From contig NZ_DAMBYD010000015.1 of assembly GCF_032051575.1 (NCBI RefSeq), positions 22,332 through 86,331 on the forward strand: a stretch of DNA of 64,000 nt, in the 5' to 3' direction. Below are positions 34,503 to 43,805 of this stretch, one piece after another. This DNA comes from Aminipila sp032051575. Its GTDB lineage: Bacteria; Bacillota; Clostridia; Peptostreptococcales; Anaerovoracaceae. The number at the start of each line of letters is the position of its first letter. Position 1 is the stretch's first letter. Both the position numbers and the translations under genes were made by a program. The notes under the pieces were generated by a model that saw only the letters and a program-made list of their open reading frames with translations, was not told where the DNA came from and did no database searches.

Positions 34503-34513
34503 GAATCCTCTTT
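34482..34513. terminator. Bidirectional terminator for the hypothetical gene and the aldolase gene
   Basis: AAAGAGGAT / ATCCTCTTT with an AT-rich loop that can pair further. On the minus strand it is followed by TTTTCTATAA. The left arm lies inside the last codons of the gene ending at 34502. Confidence 0.8.
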
Positions 34514-34525
34514 AAAATTACATAA

Positions 34526-35455
34526 TTATCTTTGATTTGAAGCATTTAGCACATTCTTTATTTTGTGCTGAACCATTCTCTGGATAGCATCTCTGGCTGG
34601 TGCAAGATATTTTCTTGGGTCAAATTCTTCAGGCTTTTCAATTAAGAATTTTCTTACTTCAGCCGTCATAGCTAATCTTAAGTCTGTATCTATGTTCACC
34701 TTACATATACCATATTTAGCCGCATTTCTAATCATTTCTTCCGGCACTCCCTGTGCCCCTGGAATGTTTCCTCCATACTCATTGCATCTCGCAACAAATT
34801 CAGGCAGAACAGTTGATGCTCCGTGAAGCACAAGAGGCGTACCTGGAAGTAGTTCATGTATTTTTTTTAGTCTTTCAAAATCAAGATAAGGTTCTCCCTT
34901 AAATTTATATGCACCATGACTTGTTCCAATAGCAATTGCAAGGGAATCCACACCAGTTCTTTCAACGAACTCTACTGCTTCATCAGGATCTGTGAATGTT
35001 GCAGAACGCGCGTCTACTTTTATATTGTCTTCTACTCCTGCCAACTTTCCAAGTTCTGCTTCTACTACAGCACCCTTGCTGTGGGCATATTCAACCACTT
35101 GTTTTGTAAGTGCAATATTTTCTTCAAATGCATGCTTTGAACCATCAATCATAACAGAAGTAAAGCCATCGTCTACGCATTTTTTACAAATATCATAATC
35201 CTCACCATGATCAAGGTGTAACACAATATCTAAACCAGAATCTTCGATCGCAGCCTCTACAAGCTTTAAAAGATATGCGGGTCTTGCATATTTTCTAGCA
35301 CCAGCTGAAACCTGAAGTATAATTGGTGCATTCTCTTCCTTAGCTGCATCCACAATTCCCTGTATAATTTCCATATTATTAACATTAAATGCTCCAACTG
35401 CATAATCTTTAGTTAAAGCCTTTGCAAATATTTCCTTTGAAGTAATTAAAGCCAT
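34526..35455 (-). CDS. fba: Class II fructose-1,6-bisphosphate aldolase
   Basis: 309 aa, GGAGG before the ATG. Zinc ligands and active-site blocks of class II aldolases: VLHLDHGEDYDICKKC with the Asp-His pair, VEAELGKLAGVEDN, AIGTSHGAYKF and LVLHGASTVLP. It splits fructose bisphosphate to two triose phosphates in glycolysis and reverses this in gluconeogenesis. It stands alone with its own terminator. A tagatose-bisphosphate aldolase is the alternative within the same family. Confidence 0.94.
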   Translation of the reverse strand: MALITSKEIFAKALTKDYAVGAFNVNNMEIIQGIVDAAKEENAPIILQVSAGARKYARPAYLLKLVEAAIEDSGLDIVLHLDHGEDYDICKKCVDDGFTSVMIDGSKHAFEENIALTKQVVEYAHSKGAVVEAELGKLAGVEDNIKVDARSATFTDPDEAVEFVERTGVDSLAIAIGTSHGAYKFKGEPYLDFERLKKIHELLPGTPLVLHGASTVLPEFVARCNEYGGNIPGAQGVPEEMIRNAAKYGICKVNIDTDLRLAMTAEVRKFLIEKPEEFDPRKYLAPARDAIQRMVQHKIKNVLNASNQR

Positions 35456-35558
35456 CTCAGTACCTCCATATTATATATCTTATATATTTACCAATATTAT
35501 ATACCATTTTGTCCAATATTTCACTATTAATTATATTTTTTTGTAAATAAATGTAATA

Positions 35559-35584
35559 AGGACCTTGAAATTAATCAAAGTCCT
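35559..35584 (-). terminator. Stem-loop after the carbohydrate-binding-protein gene
   Basis: AGGACCTTGA / TCAAAGTCCT with one mismatch and a 6-nt loop. The T tract after it on the minus strand is broken (TTATTACATTTATTT), so it is a weak terminator candidate for the trio ending at 35604. Confidence 0.45.
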
Positions 35585-35603
35585 CATTGTACATTTTTTT
35601 ATT

Positions 35604-37697
35604 TTATTGTGATACATTATTTTGCATATTTGTTCTTTCTGGTCTGGTTCCGCTATTATTAGGAGGAGCCTGCATACTACCCGATCCATCTGGAGGGGCC
35701 ATTCCACCATGCATACTATTGCCAGATAGATTCGTTACAGTAGAGTCTGCAGTAAAGCTTGCAAGTTCCGTCTTTCCTGCCATAATTTTATATGTTTCTC
35801 CTTTTTCTATTACTGATGAACTTATAACTATATGCGAAAATTCTTTTTCCGGCGTGAAAGACATTACTGTAGTTCCCGAGCTGTTTACAAGCTGAACTTC
35901 TGTACCTATTGCCTGTGTTGTAACTGTAGTAGCTACAGTGTTTACAGTCGTTCCTGAACTTGGGGCCTGTGCCATTCCTGAGGAACCAGCAACTATAAGC
36001 GTTCCTCCTGTAACTTCAAATACGCCGTCGTAATCTAGTCCTGCATTACCATTATTGGTAGGTCCGCTTACTGCTACAGTACCGCCAGTCATATAACCCG
36101 ATCCATTTATGTCTATTCCGTCTCCACTAGCATTGACATTTATTTTTCCATCTTTTATTGTTAATTTAGTATTCGAATCTGTAGTCGTCGAAGTTCCAGA
36201 ACTACTGTTATTCACTATTGTCCCACTTCCAAACCCTAAATTTTCATTTCCTCCAGATACATTTATACCATCATCACTTGCTACTATATCAATAGTACCA
36301 CCATCTATAGTCATTTCTGTACTTTCAAGCCCCTCATAGCTTTTTGCGATATCAATGTCACCGCAATAAATTTCTAATTTATTGTCTGCATGGATTCCAT
36401 CATCCCCGGCAGATATTTCAAATTTTCCCGAAGCTACAGCCACAGAATCATTGGAATGAACTGCATCATCTTCACTGTCAATATTGAAATTCCCATCCTG
36501 GATAACCACCTTTGCTCCTGCCTTAAGAGCTTTCGCACTTTCAGATTCAGTTTCAGTTTTCGTTGTAGTTGTAGCAGTCTTTGTAATTGCAGCCGCTGTG
36601 CTCTTTTCTACTTTTTTTGTAGCCCCAGTTACAGCACTTACACTTCCCGGTGTAAGTGCAGATTTGGATGTGTTTTCAGGTCTCTGCATCTGCTGTCCGC
36701 CCTGTCCAGGCATCTGCCCCTGCCTATTATCTTGTTTGGATTTAGCTGCTGCTGAACCATCTCCAGTTTTTATGGTATAATCCCCTCCAAGCGTTAGTAG
36801 AATAGATTCTGCCTGAATTCCATCGTTTCCACTAGTGATGTTAAATGTCCCATCTGCGATTGCAATATAACCCTTTGCTGTATCTTCTGAGTTGGTAGCT
36901 TTTATACCGTCACCTTTAGCCTTAACCGTAATATTTCCGCTTCCAATAACCACACTGTCTTTTCCTACAATGCCATCATCCGCTGCATTTATAAGCAACG
37001 TTGTCTCTGCTATTTCCACATCATCTTTTCCTGTAATACCGTCTTTATAATTTGCATTTACAGTAAGCTTTCCACTACCATTTATTTTTAAATCATCCTT
37101 TGAATAAATTGCAGCACTTGGCACTACCGAAGTTTTATTGGTCTCAGTGTCCGTTGTTTCTGTTTTATATTCATAGGTATAATTTGAACCATCTGTAATG
37201 GTATTTGTAGTGCCCTCTGGCACTGATATTATTACATTCTTACCACAATTTTTAACGTATATAGGAGCTCCGTCCTTACATATTATATTAGCATTTTCTA
37301 AAACCAAAGTTACATTTTCAGCAGCAGCACTATCAATTATTATGGCTCCATCATTTAATGTTCCACTTATTACATACATTCCAGCAGCAGTAATCAGCAA
37401 GTCACTTCCACTAACCGTTGCTCCTTTACCTTCAAAGGATATACTGCTCCCCTTTAAAGTAACTTTTTGATATTCTTGTGTTTTGTAGTCAGTATAACTG
37501 CTTGTACTTGTTGCTTTCGCAGCTATAGCTGACAATTGGATATCATTTGTATAAAGAACAATCTTTTCTTTAGCATCCGCAATATCTGCAGCATCAGCAG
37601 TAAATGCTGATATTCCAAAGCCGGAAATCACCATCGCTCCTGCCAGTGCTCCTGTTATTATTCGTTTTTTACTTTCTTTAAGCATTTCCTTCTTCAT
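35604..37697 (-). CDS. Secreted carbohydrate-binding beta-helix protein (Cthe_2159-like)
   Basis: 697 aa from the ATG at 37697 (AAGGA upstream); the ATG at 37724 lies inside the previous gene and lacks a site. A signal peptide (about 1-36, ending AADAA) precedes a long right-handed beta-helix. Repeated acidic turns, such as SGNDGIQAE, SEDDAVHSN, AGDDGIHAD, ASDDGINVSG and SGDGIDINGS, look like calcium-binding turns. Cthe_2159 relatives bind cellulose and acidic sugars. The C-terminal tail is Pro/Gly/Met-rich. It is last of a trio with DUF4956 and VTC genes. Confidence 0.82.
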   Translation of the reverse strand: MKKEMLKESKKRIITGALAGAMVISGFGISAFTADAADIADAKEKIVLYTNDIQLSAIAAKATSTSSYTDYKTQEYQKVTLKGSSISFEGKGATVSGSDLLITAAGMYVISGTLNDGAIIIDSAAAENVTLVLENANIICKDGAPIYVKNCGKNVIISVPEGTTNTITDGSNYTYEYKTETTDTETNKTSVVPSAAIYSKDDLKINGSGKLTVNANYKDGITGKDDVEIAETTLLINAADDGIVGKDSVVIGSGNITVKAKGDGIKATNSEDTAKGYIAIADGTFNITSGNDGIQAESILLTLGGDYTIKTGDGSAAAKSKQDNRQGQMPGQGGQQMQRPENTSKSALTPGSVSAVTGATKKVEKSTAAAITKTATTTTKTETESESAKALKAGAKVVIQDGNFNIDSEDDAVHSNDSVAVASGKFEISAGDDGIHADNKLEIYCGDIDIAKSYEGLESTEMTIDGGTIDIVASDDGINVSGGNENLGFGSGTIVNNSSSGTSTTTDSNTKLTIKDGKINVNASGDGIDINGSGYMTGGTVAVSGPTNNGNAGLDYDGVFEVTGGTLIVAGSSGMAQAPSSGTTVNTVATTVTTQAIGTEVQLVNSSGTTVMSFTPEKEFSHIVISSSVIEKGETYKIMAGKTELASFTADSTVTNLSGNSMHGGMAPPDGSGSMQAPPNNSGTRPERTNMQNNVSQ

Positions 37698-37713
37698 TTT
37701 TTTACTTTCCTTC

Positions 37714-38394
37714 CTATTCTCCATGCATAGTTAACATGATGCTCAAATTTCCGTTTCTCACTCTAAGTTCATCTATAAATTCTTTTTCCCTTATGCCCGC
37801 TTTCAAAGTCACTTCATAATTAGCTTCATATAATGAGCCTAAGTCCGTAGTCTTTATCTTTTGCAATATGTGCCGATTTGTATATTTTTCAAATACTTCA
37901 TCAAATGCATTTTCATAATTTAAGTCTTCTGGTATAACTATTTTTAATCTTTTTGCTGTACCATTCCCTCCAAAGCTTAATTTCTCAAGGATTAGCATGA
38001 CAATTGACATAAATACCACAAACATACTGCTTCCCAGATACATGCCAACTCCACATCCTACACCAGCAGCTGTGGAAAAGAAAATGTATCCAATATCCTT
38101 GGATTCTCCCGGCGCACTTCTAAAACGAATAATGGACAAAACACCTGCCAGCGAAAAAGCTCTTGCCACATTACTTCCTACAAATAATATAATTACTGCC
38201 AATATAATTGGAAGCATAATTAATGTAAGAGAAAAGCCTCTCCTGTTTAATGCCTGTTTATTTGATATTAAATAAGTGGCAGCAATAATTATTCCCAGCC
38301 CTAAAGCAACAATCATTGCCATCACAACCTCTATATTACTAACCTCCACCCCAGAAGTTACAGTAGTTAATTTTTCTGTTATTGAGTTAAGCAT
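37714..38394 (-). CDS. DUF4956 membrane protein
   Basis: 226 aa, AAGGAGG before the ATG, overlapping the VTC gene by 8 bp. Four or so membrane segments in the first 140 residues, including VARAFSLAGVLSIIRFRSAP which is the DUF4956 hallmark. A soluble C-terminal domain of about 80 aa follows (RLKIVIPEDLNYENAFDEVF). In Clostridia this family sits beside VTC-domain and CotH or Cthe_2159-type genes. It may anchor or export the product of the VTC enzyme; the role is not established. Confidence 0.85.
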   Translation of the reverse strand: MLNSITEKLTTVTSGVEVSNIEVVMAMIVALGLGIIIAATYLISNKQALNRRGFSLTLIMLPIILAVIILFVGSNVARAFSLAGVLSIIRFRSAPGESKDIGYIFFSTAAGVGCGVGMYLGSSMFVVFMSIVMLILEKLSFGGNGTAKRLKIVIPEDLNYENAFDEVFEKYTNRHILQKIKTTDLGSLYEANYEVTLKAGIREKEFIDELRVRNGNLSIMLTMHGE

Positions 38395-39124
38395 AAACAG
38401 CCTCCTTATTTCTCTTATTCTTTATAAAGTTTTTAAATTCTGTTCCATATTTTGAAAAACTTACTTTTCTAATTTCTTCTCTTGCTAATAAGTCCGTCAG
38501 CCAAATAGGCATTGCTTTAGCTGTCTTTATTTCCATAAGCCACATCCCCGGTTGTACTAACGATGCTCCATAGTCTCCTTCTTCAAGCTTCAGATTATCT
38601 CTTCTAGTTCTTATATTGGTGTCAAAAGATATCCTTAAGTCAGGATTTTCCTTTTCAAAGTAAGCCATACGATCATAAGCAATCATAACTTTAGGATACA
38701 GCTTATAGTTTCGTACCATATATGCTAATTCTTTTAGAACTTGAGTATTCATATACTCATCTACTGCAACCTTTCCACCATTTTCAATAAAACGGTACGC
38801 ATCTTCAATCGTTATTTTTGTTCTTCTTTTATTGACTAAACCGTCAACTTTTTTCTTTATCTCTAAAAAAGCAATATCTTCTTTTTTAGATGTTCCATAA
38901 GTTCTTAATCTTATTTTTTCTTTGTATACAGGTTTTGACAATGACGTTCTTATCAAATAATCATCTTCTGTATCAAAGTAAAGATTACAAATGGAATAGG
39001 TCTGCCTATTTATGTTATTTTTATCAGGTGTCATGTACTTTTCTATTTCATCAAGCACTCTTGCCATCTTCTCTTGTGTAACAAAATATTTTTTTTCAAA
39101 TCTATTAAAAACTTCTATAGCCAT
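38387..39124 (-). CDS. VTC-domain protein (polyphosphate-polymerase-like)
   Basis: 245 aa from the ATG at 39124 with AAGGAG 6 nt upstream; the frame to 39169 has no site. VTC fold, a tunnel enzyme of the CYTH/triphosphate-tunnel type: FEKKYFVTQEKM at the start, YKEKIRLRTYG, FLEIKKKVDGLVNKRRTKIT, MIAYDRMAYF and MWLMEIKTAKAMP. The paired Lys/Arg and Glu residues that line the tunnel are present. In yeast the VTC complex makes polyphosphate from ATP; bacterial single-domain members are less studied. It is the first gene of the trio. Confidence 0.83.
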   Translation of the reverse strand: MAIEVFNRFEKKYFVTQEKMARVLDEIEKYMTPDKNNINRQTYSICNLYFDTEDDYLIRTSLSKPVYKEKIRLRTYGTSKKEDIAFLEIKKKVDGLVNKRRTKITIEDAYRFIENGGKVAVDEYMNTQVLKELAYMVRNYKLYPKVMIAYDRMAYFEKENPDLRISFDTNIRTRRDNLKLEEGDYGASLVQPGMWLMEIKTAKAMPIWLTDLLAREEIRKVSFSKYGTEFKNFIKNKRNKEAVYA

Positions 39125-39291
39125 AATTTGCTCCTTTCCATCAGTCACTTTTCCGTAACTTTTTTCCATCAGCTTATGGTAATATTATGGCCTATCAATG
39201 TGTTGTGTGTAGAATCGTTATGTGAAAATAATGGAAAGAAAATGTGAAGAATGTGTAAAGAATGTGGCATCGTCACTCCGTTTATATAAAA

Positions 39292-39325
39292 AAAGACCAA
39301 ACGTAATAAAAAACGTTTGGTCTTT
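39292..39325 (-). terminator. Terminator of pncB
   Basis: AAAGACCAAACGT / ACGTTTGGTCTTT, perfect 13-bp stem with an 8-nt loop, followed by seven T on the minus strand, 21 bp after the stop at 39347. Confidence 0.9.
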
Positions 39326-39346
39326 AATTTGTGTTATCATATATTG

Positions 39347-40780
39347 TTATATATTCTGATATTCTTCAATCAGCTTATGCTTTGTTTCCCATAATTTCTG
39401 AGATAAGTCAACATAATAAATCTGCGGATTTTCAAATCTTAGCAATTCATCCCACAAAGTATCAATCTGCTGTTTACAATACTCCTTAATTTCATCAATA
39501 TTTGGAGATTCATACACACATTTGCCTTCTTTGAAAATAGGAACCATTAAATTTTTCGCATAAAATTTATAAATCTTCTTTCGTTTCCAAACGGCACGAG
39601 GATCAAAAATTTCATAAGATTCACCGTCAGGAATCCCCTCACCATCCAATGTAATAACATCTGCAATTACTTTATCTGTATCCTTGTCAAATAATCTATA
39701 TACTGTTTTAAACCCTGGGTTTGTAATTTTTTCTACGTTTTCACTTATTTTAATTTTAGGAATCATTTTTCCATTTTTCTCAAGTGCGGAAAGTTTATAG
39801 ACTCCGCCAAATACAGGCTCTGATTTAGAAGTAATGAGTCGTTCACCTACTCCAAAAGAATCTATGCATGCCCCTTCAAGTATAACATCTCTTATGATAA
39901 ATTCATCTAATGAATTAGAGACCACTATACTGCATTCCTGCAGCCCAGCTTCATCCAACATAATTCTTGCTCTCTTAGTTAGGTAAGTTACATCTCCGCT
40001 ATCTATTCTTATACCCATTTTTTCAGGTTTCATTTCTTTAAATACTTTAATTGCATTTGGTACACCTGACTTAAGTACATTATAAGTGTCTACCAAAAGC
40101 ACACAATTATTTGGATAAATTTCAGCGTACTTTTTAAAGGCTTGATACTCATCATCAAACATCTGAACCCAGCTATGAGCCATTGTTCCAAGAGCCACAA
40201 TTCCATAATCCCTGTCAGAAATAGCACAGGCAGTTCCCATACAACCGCCAATATAAGCAGCTCTAGAACCTAAGACTGCAGCAGAGGCCCCATGTGCTCT
40301 TCTAGTTCCAAATTCCATTACTCCCCGACCTTTTGCAGCTCTCACAATTCTGCTTGCTTTAGTCGCAATTAAACTTTGATGGTTTATCAAAAGCAAAATC
40401 ATTGTTTCTACAAACTGAGCCTGCATAAGAGGTCCTCGAACGGTTATTAATGGTTCTCCAGGGAAAATAGGAGTTCCTTCAGGTATAGCCCACACATCAC
40501 AAGTAAATTCGAAACTTTTTAGATATTCCAAGAATTTTTCGCTGAAAATTTCCTTTCCTCTTAGATACTCTATGTCTTTATCCGAAAATGATAAATCATT
40601 GAGATACTCAATTACCTGCTCTACGCCTGCCATAATTGCAAAGCCTCCGCCATCAGGTATCTTTCTAAAAAACATATCAAAATATGCAATATCGTTTGCC
40701 ATATCAGTTTCAAAATAGCCATTTGCCATGGTGAGTTCATAAAAATCAGTCAACATGGTCAAATTAAGACCCTTAGCCAT
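39347..40780 (-). CDS. pncB: Nicotinate phosphoribosyltransferase
   Basis: 477 aa, the long Gram-positive type, GGAGGAAG before the ATG. LTDFYELTMANGYFETDMAN opens the fold; EFGTRRAHG carries the phosphate and substrate residues; MAHSWVQMF has the catalytic His; IRIDSGDVTYL and SNSLDEFII follow, and FGVGERLITS binds PRPP phosphate. It joins nicotinate and PRPP to form nicotinate mononucleotide in NAD salvage. It is a single gene between terminators. Confidence 0.95.
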   Translation of the reverse strand: MAKGLNLTMLTDFYELTMANGYFETDMANDIAYFDMFFRKIPDGGGFAIMAGVEQVIEYLNDLSFSDKDIEYLRGKEIFSEKFLEYLKSFEFTCDVWAIPEGTPIFPGEPLITVRGPLMQAQFVETMILLLINHQSLIATKASRIVRAAKGRGVMEFGTRRAHGASAAVLGSRAAYIGGCMGTACAISDRDYGIVALGTMAHSWVQMFDDEYQAFKKYAEIYPNNCVLLVDTYNVLKSGVPNAIKVFKEMKPEKMGIRIDSGDVTYLTKRARIMLDEAGLQECSIVVSNSLDEFIIRDVILEGACIDSFGVGERLITSKSEPVFGGVYKLSALEKNGKMIPKIKISENVEKITNPGFKTVYRLFDKDTDKVIADVITLDGEGIPDGESYEIFDPRAVWKRKKIYKFYAKNLMVPIFKEGKCVYESPNIDEIKEYCKQQIDTLWDELLRFENPQIYYVDLSQKLWETKHKLIEEYQNI

Positions 40781-40896
40781 TGGATTCTTCCTCCGTTTTT
40801 TCTTTTGTTACTAAAATACTCCGCTAAAATAACTATCCTTTTTTATTATGCCACCTATCACGTTAGGTGTAAAGACTGAATTTAAAGCGCTTTGGC

Positions 40897-43737
40897 TTAC
40901 AACAGTTTTTTCAGGAACTCTCCAGTATAAGAATTTTTGTTTTCGGCAATCTGCTCAGGAGTACCAGTACCAACAATAGTTCCACCTCTATTACCACCGT
41001 CTGGTCCTAAATCTATGATGTAGTCAGCCATTTTTATAACTTCAAGATTATGTTCAATAACCACTACAGTATTGCCTGCATCCACTAACTTTTGAAGTTC
41101 TTCAATCAGTTTATCTACATCTGCAAAATGTAGTCCCGTTGTAGGCTCATCAAGAATATACATGGTTCTCCCTGTACTTCTTTTAGAAAGCTCTGTAGCT
41201 AGTTTTATTCTTTGGGCTTCTCCTCCCGAAAGCTGTGTAGATGGCTGTCCAAGTTTAATATAACCAAGACCTACCTCTTCAAGGGTGTCCATCTGTCTAG
41301 CAATAGCAGGAATATTCTTAAAAAATTCTACAGCTTCGGATACATTCATATCTAGAATATCATATATACTTTTACCTTTATACTTAACCTCAAGGGTTTC
41401 ACGATTATAACGTTTGCCTTTACAAACTTCACAAGGTACATAAACATCTGGGAGAAAGTGCATCTCAATCTTTATAATCCCGTCCCCACTACAAGCTTCG
41501 CAGCGACCGCCTTTTACATTAAAGCTGAATCTTCCTTTTTCATATCCTCTCACCTTTGATTCTGGCAATTGAGCAAATAAGTCTCTTATGGGGGTAAAAA
41601 CACCAGTATACGTAGCAGGATTTGACCGTGGAGTTCTTCCAATTGGTGCCTGATTAATGTCAATAATCTTGTCAATGTTCTCTATCCCAATGATCTTATC
41701 ATGTTCCCCGGGCTTATCCTTTGCTCTGTTTATTTTTTGTGCAAGAGCTTTATATAAAATCTCATTAACAAGACTGCTTTTACCTGATCCAGATACTCCA
41801 GTTACACATACTAATTTACCAAGTGGTATGTCAACATTTACATTTTGTAAATTATTTTCCCTAGCCCCAACTATTTTTATAAACTGTCCATTGCCCGTTC
41901 TTCTCTCTTCGGGTACCTTTATTACCTTAGTTCCAGATAAATATTGCCCCGTTAAAGAGTTTTTACATTTTTTTATCTGCTCAACGGTCCCCTGGGCTAT
42001 AACTTCTCCCCCATGTATGCCTGCTCCAGGTCCAATATCAATTATGTGATCCGCTGCATACATGGTATCCTCATCATGTTCTACAATAAGAAGAGTATTC
42101 CCAATATCCGTTAAATTCCTTAAGGTTTTTAATAGTTTTTCATTATCCTTCTGATGAAGTCCAATGCTAGGCTCATCTAAAATATAAAGTACACCCACAA
42201 GACTTGATCCAATTTGTGTAGCAAGTCTGATTCTTTGGGACTCTCCTCCCGATAGTGTTCCTGAAGTTCTTGACAAGCTTAGGTAGTCCAATCCAACATC
42301 AATTAAAAAACCTAATCGAGCTTTTATTTCTTTTAAAATCTGCTGGGCGATCATTTGTTCTGTATTGTTTAATTGAAGTTCCTTAATAAATTCTATTGCC
42401 TCCCGAATAGACATTTCTGATACTTCAGCTATATTTTTTCCACCTACAGTAACCGCCAAAACTTCTGGTTTTAATCTTTTTCCCTTACAGGTTTCACAAG
42501 GAATTATACGCATATACTGCTGCATTTTATCTTTTATAAATTCTGAATTTGTTTCCTTATATCTACGTTCCAGATTGTTAATAACTCCTTCAAATGGATG
42601 ATCTCTATAAGATTCCGAATTATTATTTCTGCTTTTATAAAAATACTTTAAATGTCTGCTTCCTGTACCATAAAGCAGTTCCTTCTTAAATTTATCCGGA
42701 AGTTTATTGTAAGGTGTATCTAAATCAGCTCCGTGTTCTTTAGCTAGTGCTTCAATCATCTGTCTATAAAATCCTGTTATTTCCATGGATGCAAAGATAT
42801 TTCCTAAGCATCCCTCTGCAATGCTCAATTCTTGCTTTTCTATAATTAAGTCTGGATCAATTTTTTCACTGAACCCTAAACCATTACAGTCAGGACAAGC
42901 TCCGAAGGGACTGTTAAAAGAAAACATTCTTGGTTCCAGTTCTTCTAAGCTTATGCCATGTTCAGGGCAGGCTAATTTAGTAGAAAAAACTTTATCATAC
43001 GGCTGCTCAGATTCCTTATTGTGAATCTGGGCAATTACTAAACCATTGCCATGTGAAATAGCAAGTTCAACGGCCTCTGCTAATCTGCTTTCAGAACCAT
43101 CCTTTATAATGATTCGGTCAACAACAATTTCAATAGTATGTTTCAGATTCTTTTCAAGCTTTACTTCTTCCTCTGTGATGTTTACAAGTTCATCATCTAT
43201 TCTTGCCCTAGTAAAACCTTCTTTTCGTATTCTTTCTATTATTTTTTCATGTTCGCCTTTACGTTCTCTGATGACTGGTGCAAGCATTGTAATTCTCGTC
43301 CCATCGTCTAACGACATTAGACTGTCAACTATCTGGTCCACCGATTGGCTTTTTATCTCAATACCGCAGACAGGGCAGTGTGGTATCCCTATTCTAGCAT
43401 ACATAAGTCGTAAGTAATCGTGGATTTCTGTAACGGTACCTACAGTAGAGCGAGGATTTTTATTTGTTGTTTTCTGGTCAATGGAAATTGCAGGTGATAA
43501 CCCTTCTATATACTCCACATCTGGTTTTTCCATCTGCCCTAAGAACTGCCTTGCATAAGAAGACAAACTCTCCATATACCTTCTTTGCCCTTCTGCATAT
43601 ATTGTATCAAATGCAAGTGATGATTTTCCTGAGCCGGAAAGCCCTGTAATAACTACCATTTTATCTCTTGGTATCGTAATATCTATATTTTTTAAATTGT
43701 GCTCATTGGCACCTTTTATGATAATTTCGTTTGCCAT
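40897..43737 (-). CDS. uvrA: Excinuclease ABC subunit A
   Basis: 946 aa. Two ABC ATPase modules: Walker A GLSGSGKSSLAFDT and GVSGSGKSSLVNEI; signatures TLSGGESQRIRLA and QLSGGEAQRIKLA; Walker B YILDEPSIGLHQ and YILDEPTTGLHF. Zinc fingers are seen at CPVCGIE... and CEACSGDGIIKIEMHFLPDV followed by CEVCKGKRYN. As a dimer with UvrB it finds bulky DNA damage for nucleotide excision repair. It follows uvrB by 68 bp on the same strand, so the two are probably one operon. Confidence 0.97.
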   Translation of the reverse strand: MANEIIIKGANEHNLKNIDITIPRDKMVVITGLSGSGKSSLAFDTIYAEGQRRYMESLSSYARQFLGQMEKPDVEYIEGLSPAISIDQKTTNKNPRSTVGTVTEIHDYLRLMYARIGIPHCPVCGIEIKSQSVDQIVDSLMSLDDGTRITMLAPVIRERKGEHEKIIERIRKEGFTRARIDDELVNITEEEVKLEKNLKHTIEIVVDRIIIKDGSESRLAEAVELAISHGNGLVIAQIHNKESEQPYDKVFSTKLACPEHGISLEELEPRMFSFNSPFGACPDCNGLGFSEKIDPDLIIEKQELSIAEGCLGNIFASMEITGFYRQMIEALAKEHGADLDTPYNKLPDKFKKELLYGTGSRHLKYFYKSRNNNSESYRDHPFEGVINNLERRYKETNSEFIKDKMQQYMRIIPCETCKGKRLKPEVLAVTVGGKNIAEVSEMSIREAIEFIKELQLNNTEQMIAQQILKEIKARLGFLIDVGLDYLSLSRTSGTLSGGESQRIRLATQIGSSLVGVLYILDEPSIGLHQKDNEKLLKTLRNLTDIGNTLLIVEHDEDTMYAADHIIDIGPGAGIHGGEVIAQGTVEQIKKCKNSLTGQYLSGTKVIKVPEERRTGNGQFIKIVGARENNLQNVNVDIPLGKLVCVTGVSGSGKSSLVNEILYKALAQKINRAKDKPGEHDKIIGIENIDKIIDINQAPIGRTPRSNPATYTGVFTPIRDLFAQLPESKVRGYEKGRFSFNVKGGRCEACSGDGIIKIEMHFLPDVYVPCEVCKGKRYNRETLEVKYKGKSIYDILDMNVSEAVEFFKNIPAIARQMDTLEEVGLGYIKLGQPSTQLSGGEAQRIKLATELSKRSTGRTMYILDEPTTGLHFADVDKLIEELQKLVDAGNTVVVIEHNLEVIKMADYIIDLGPDGGNRGGTIVGTGTPEQIAENKNSYTGEFLKKLL

Positions 43738-43805
43738 ATCTTCTCCATCTATAATCTATAATACCGTGCATCGCAAATTAACGATATTGTTGGTTTTCCT
43801 TTTAC

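Noticed and set aside
40852..40869. CACCTA/TAGGTG hairpin after uvrA as a terminator
   Set aside because: The stem is only 6 bp and is not followed by a T run on the minus strand.
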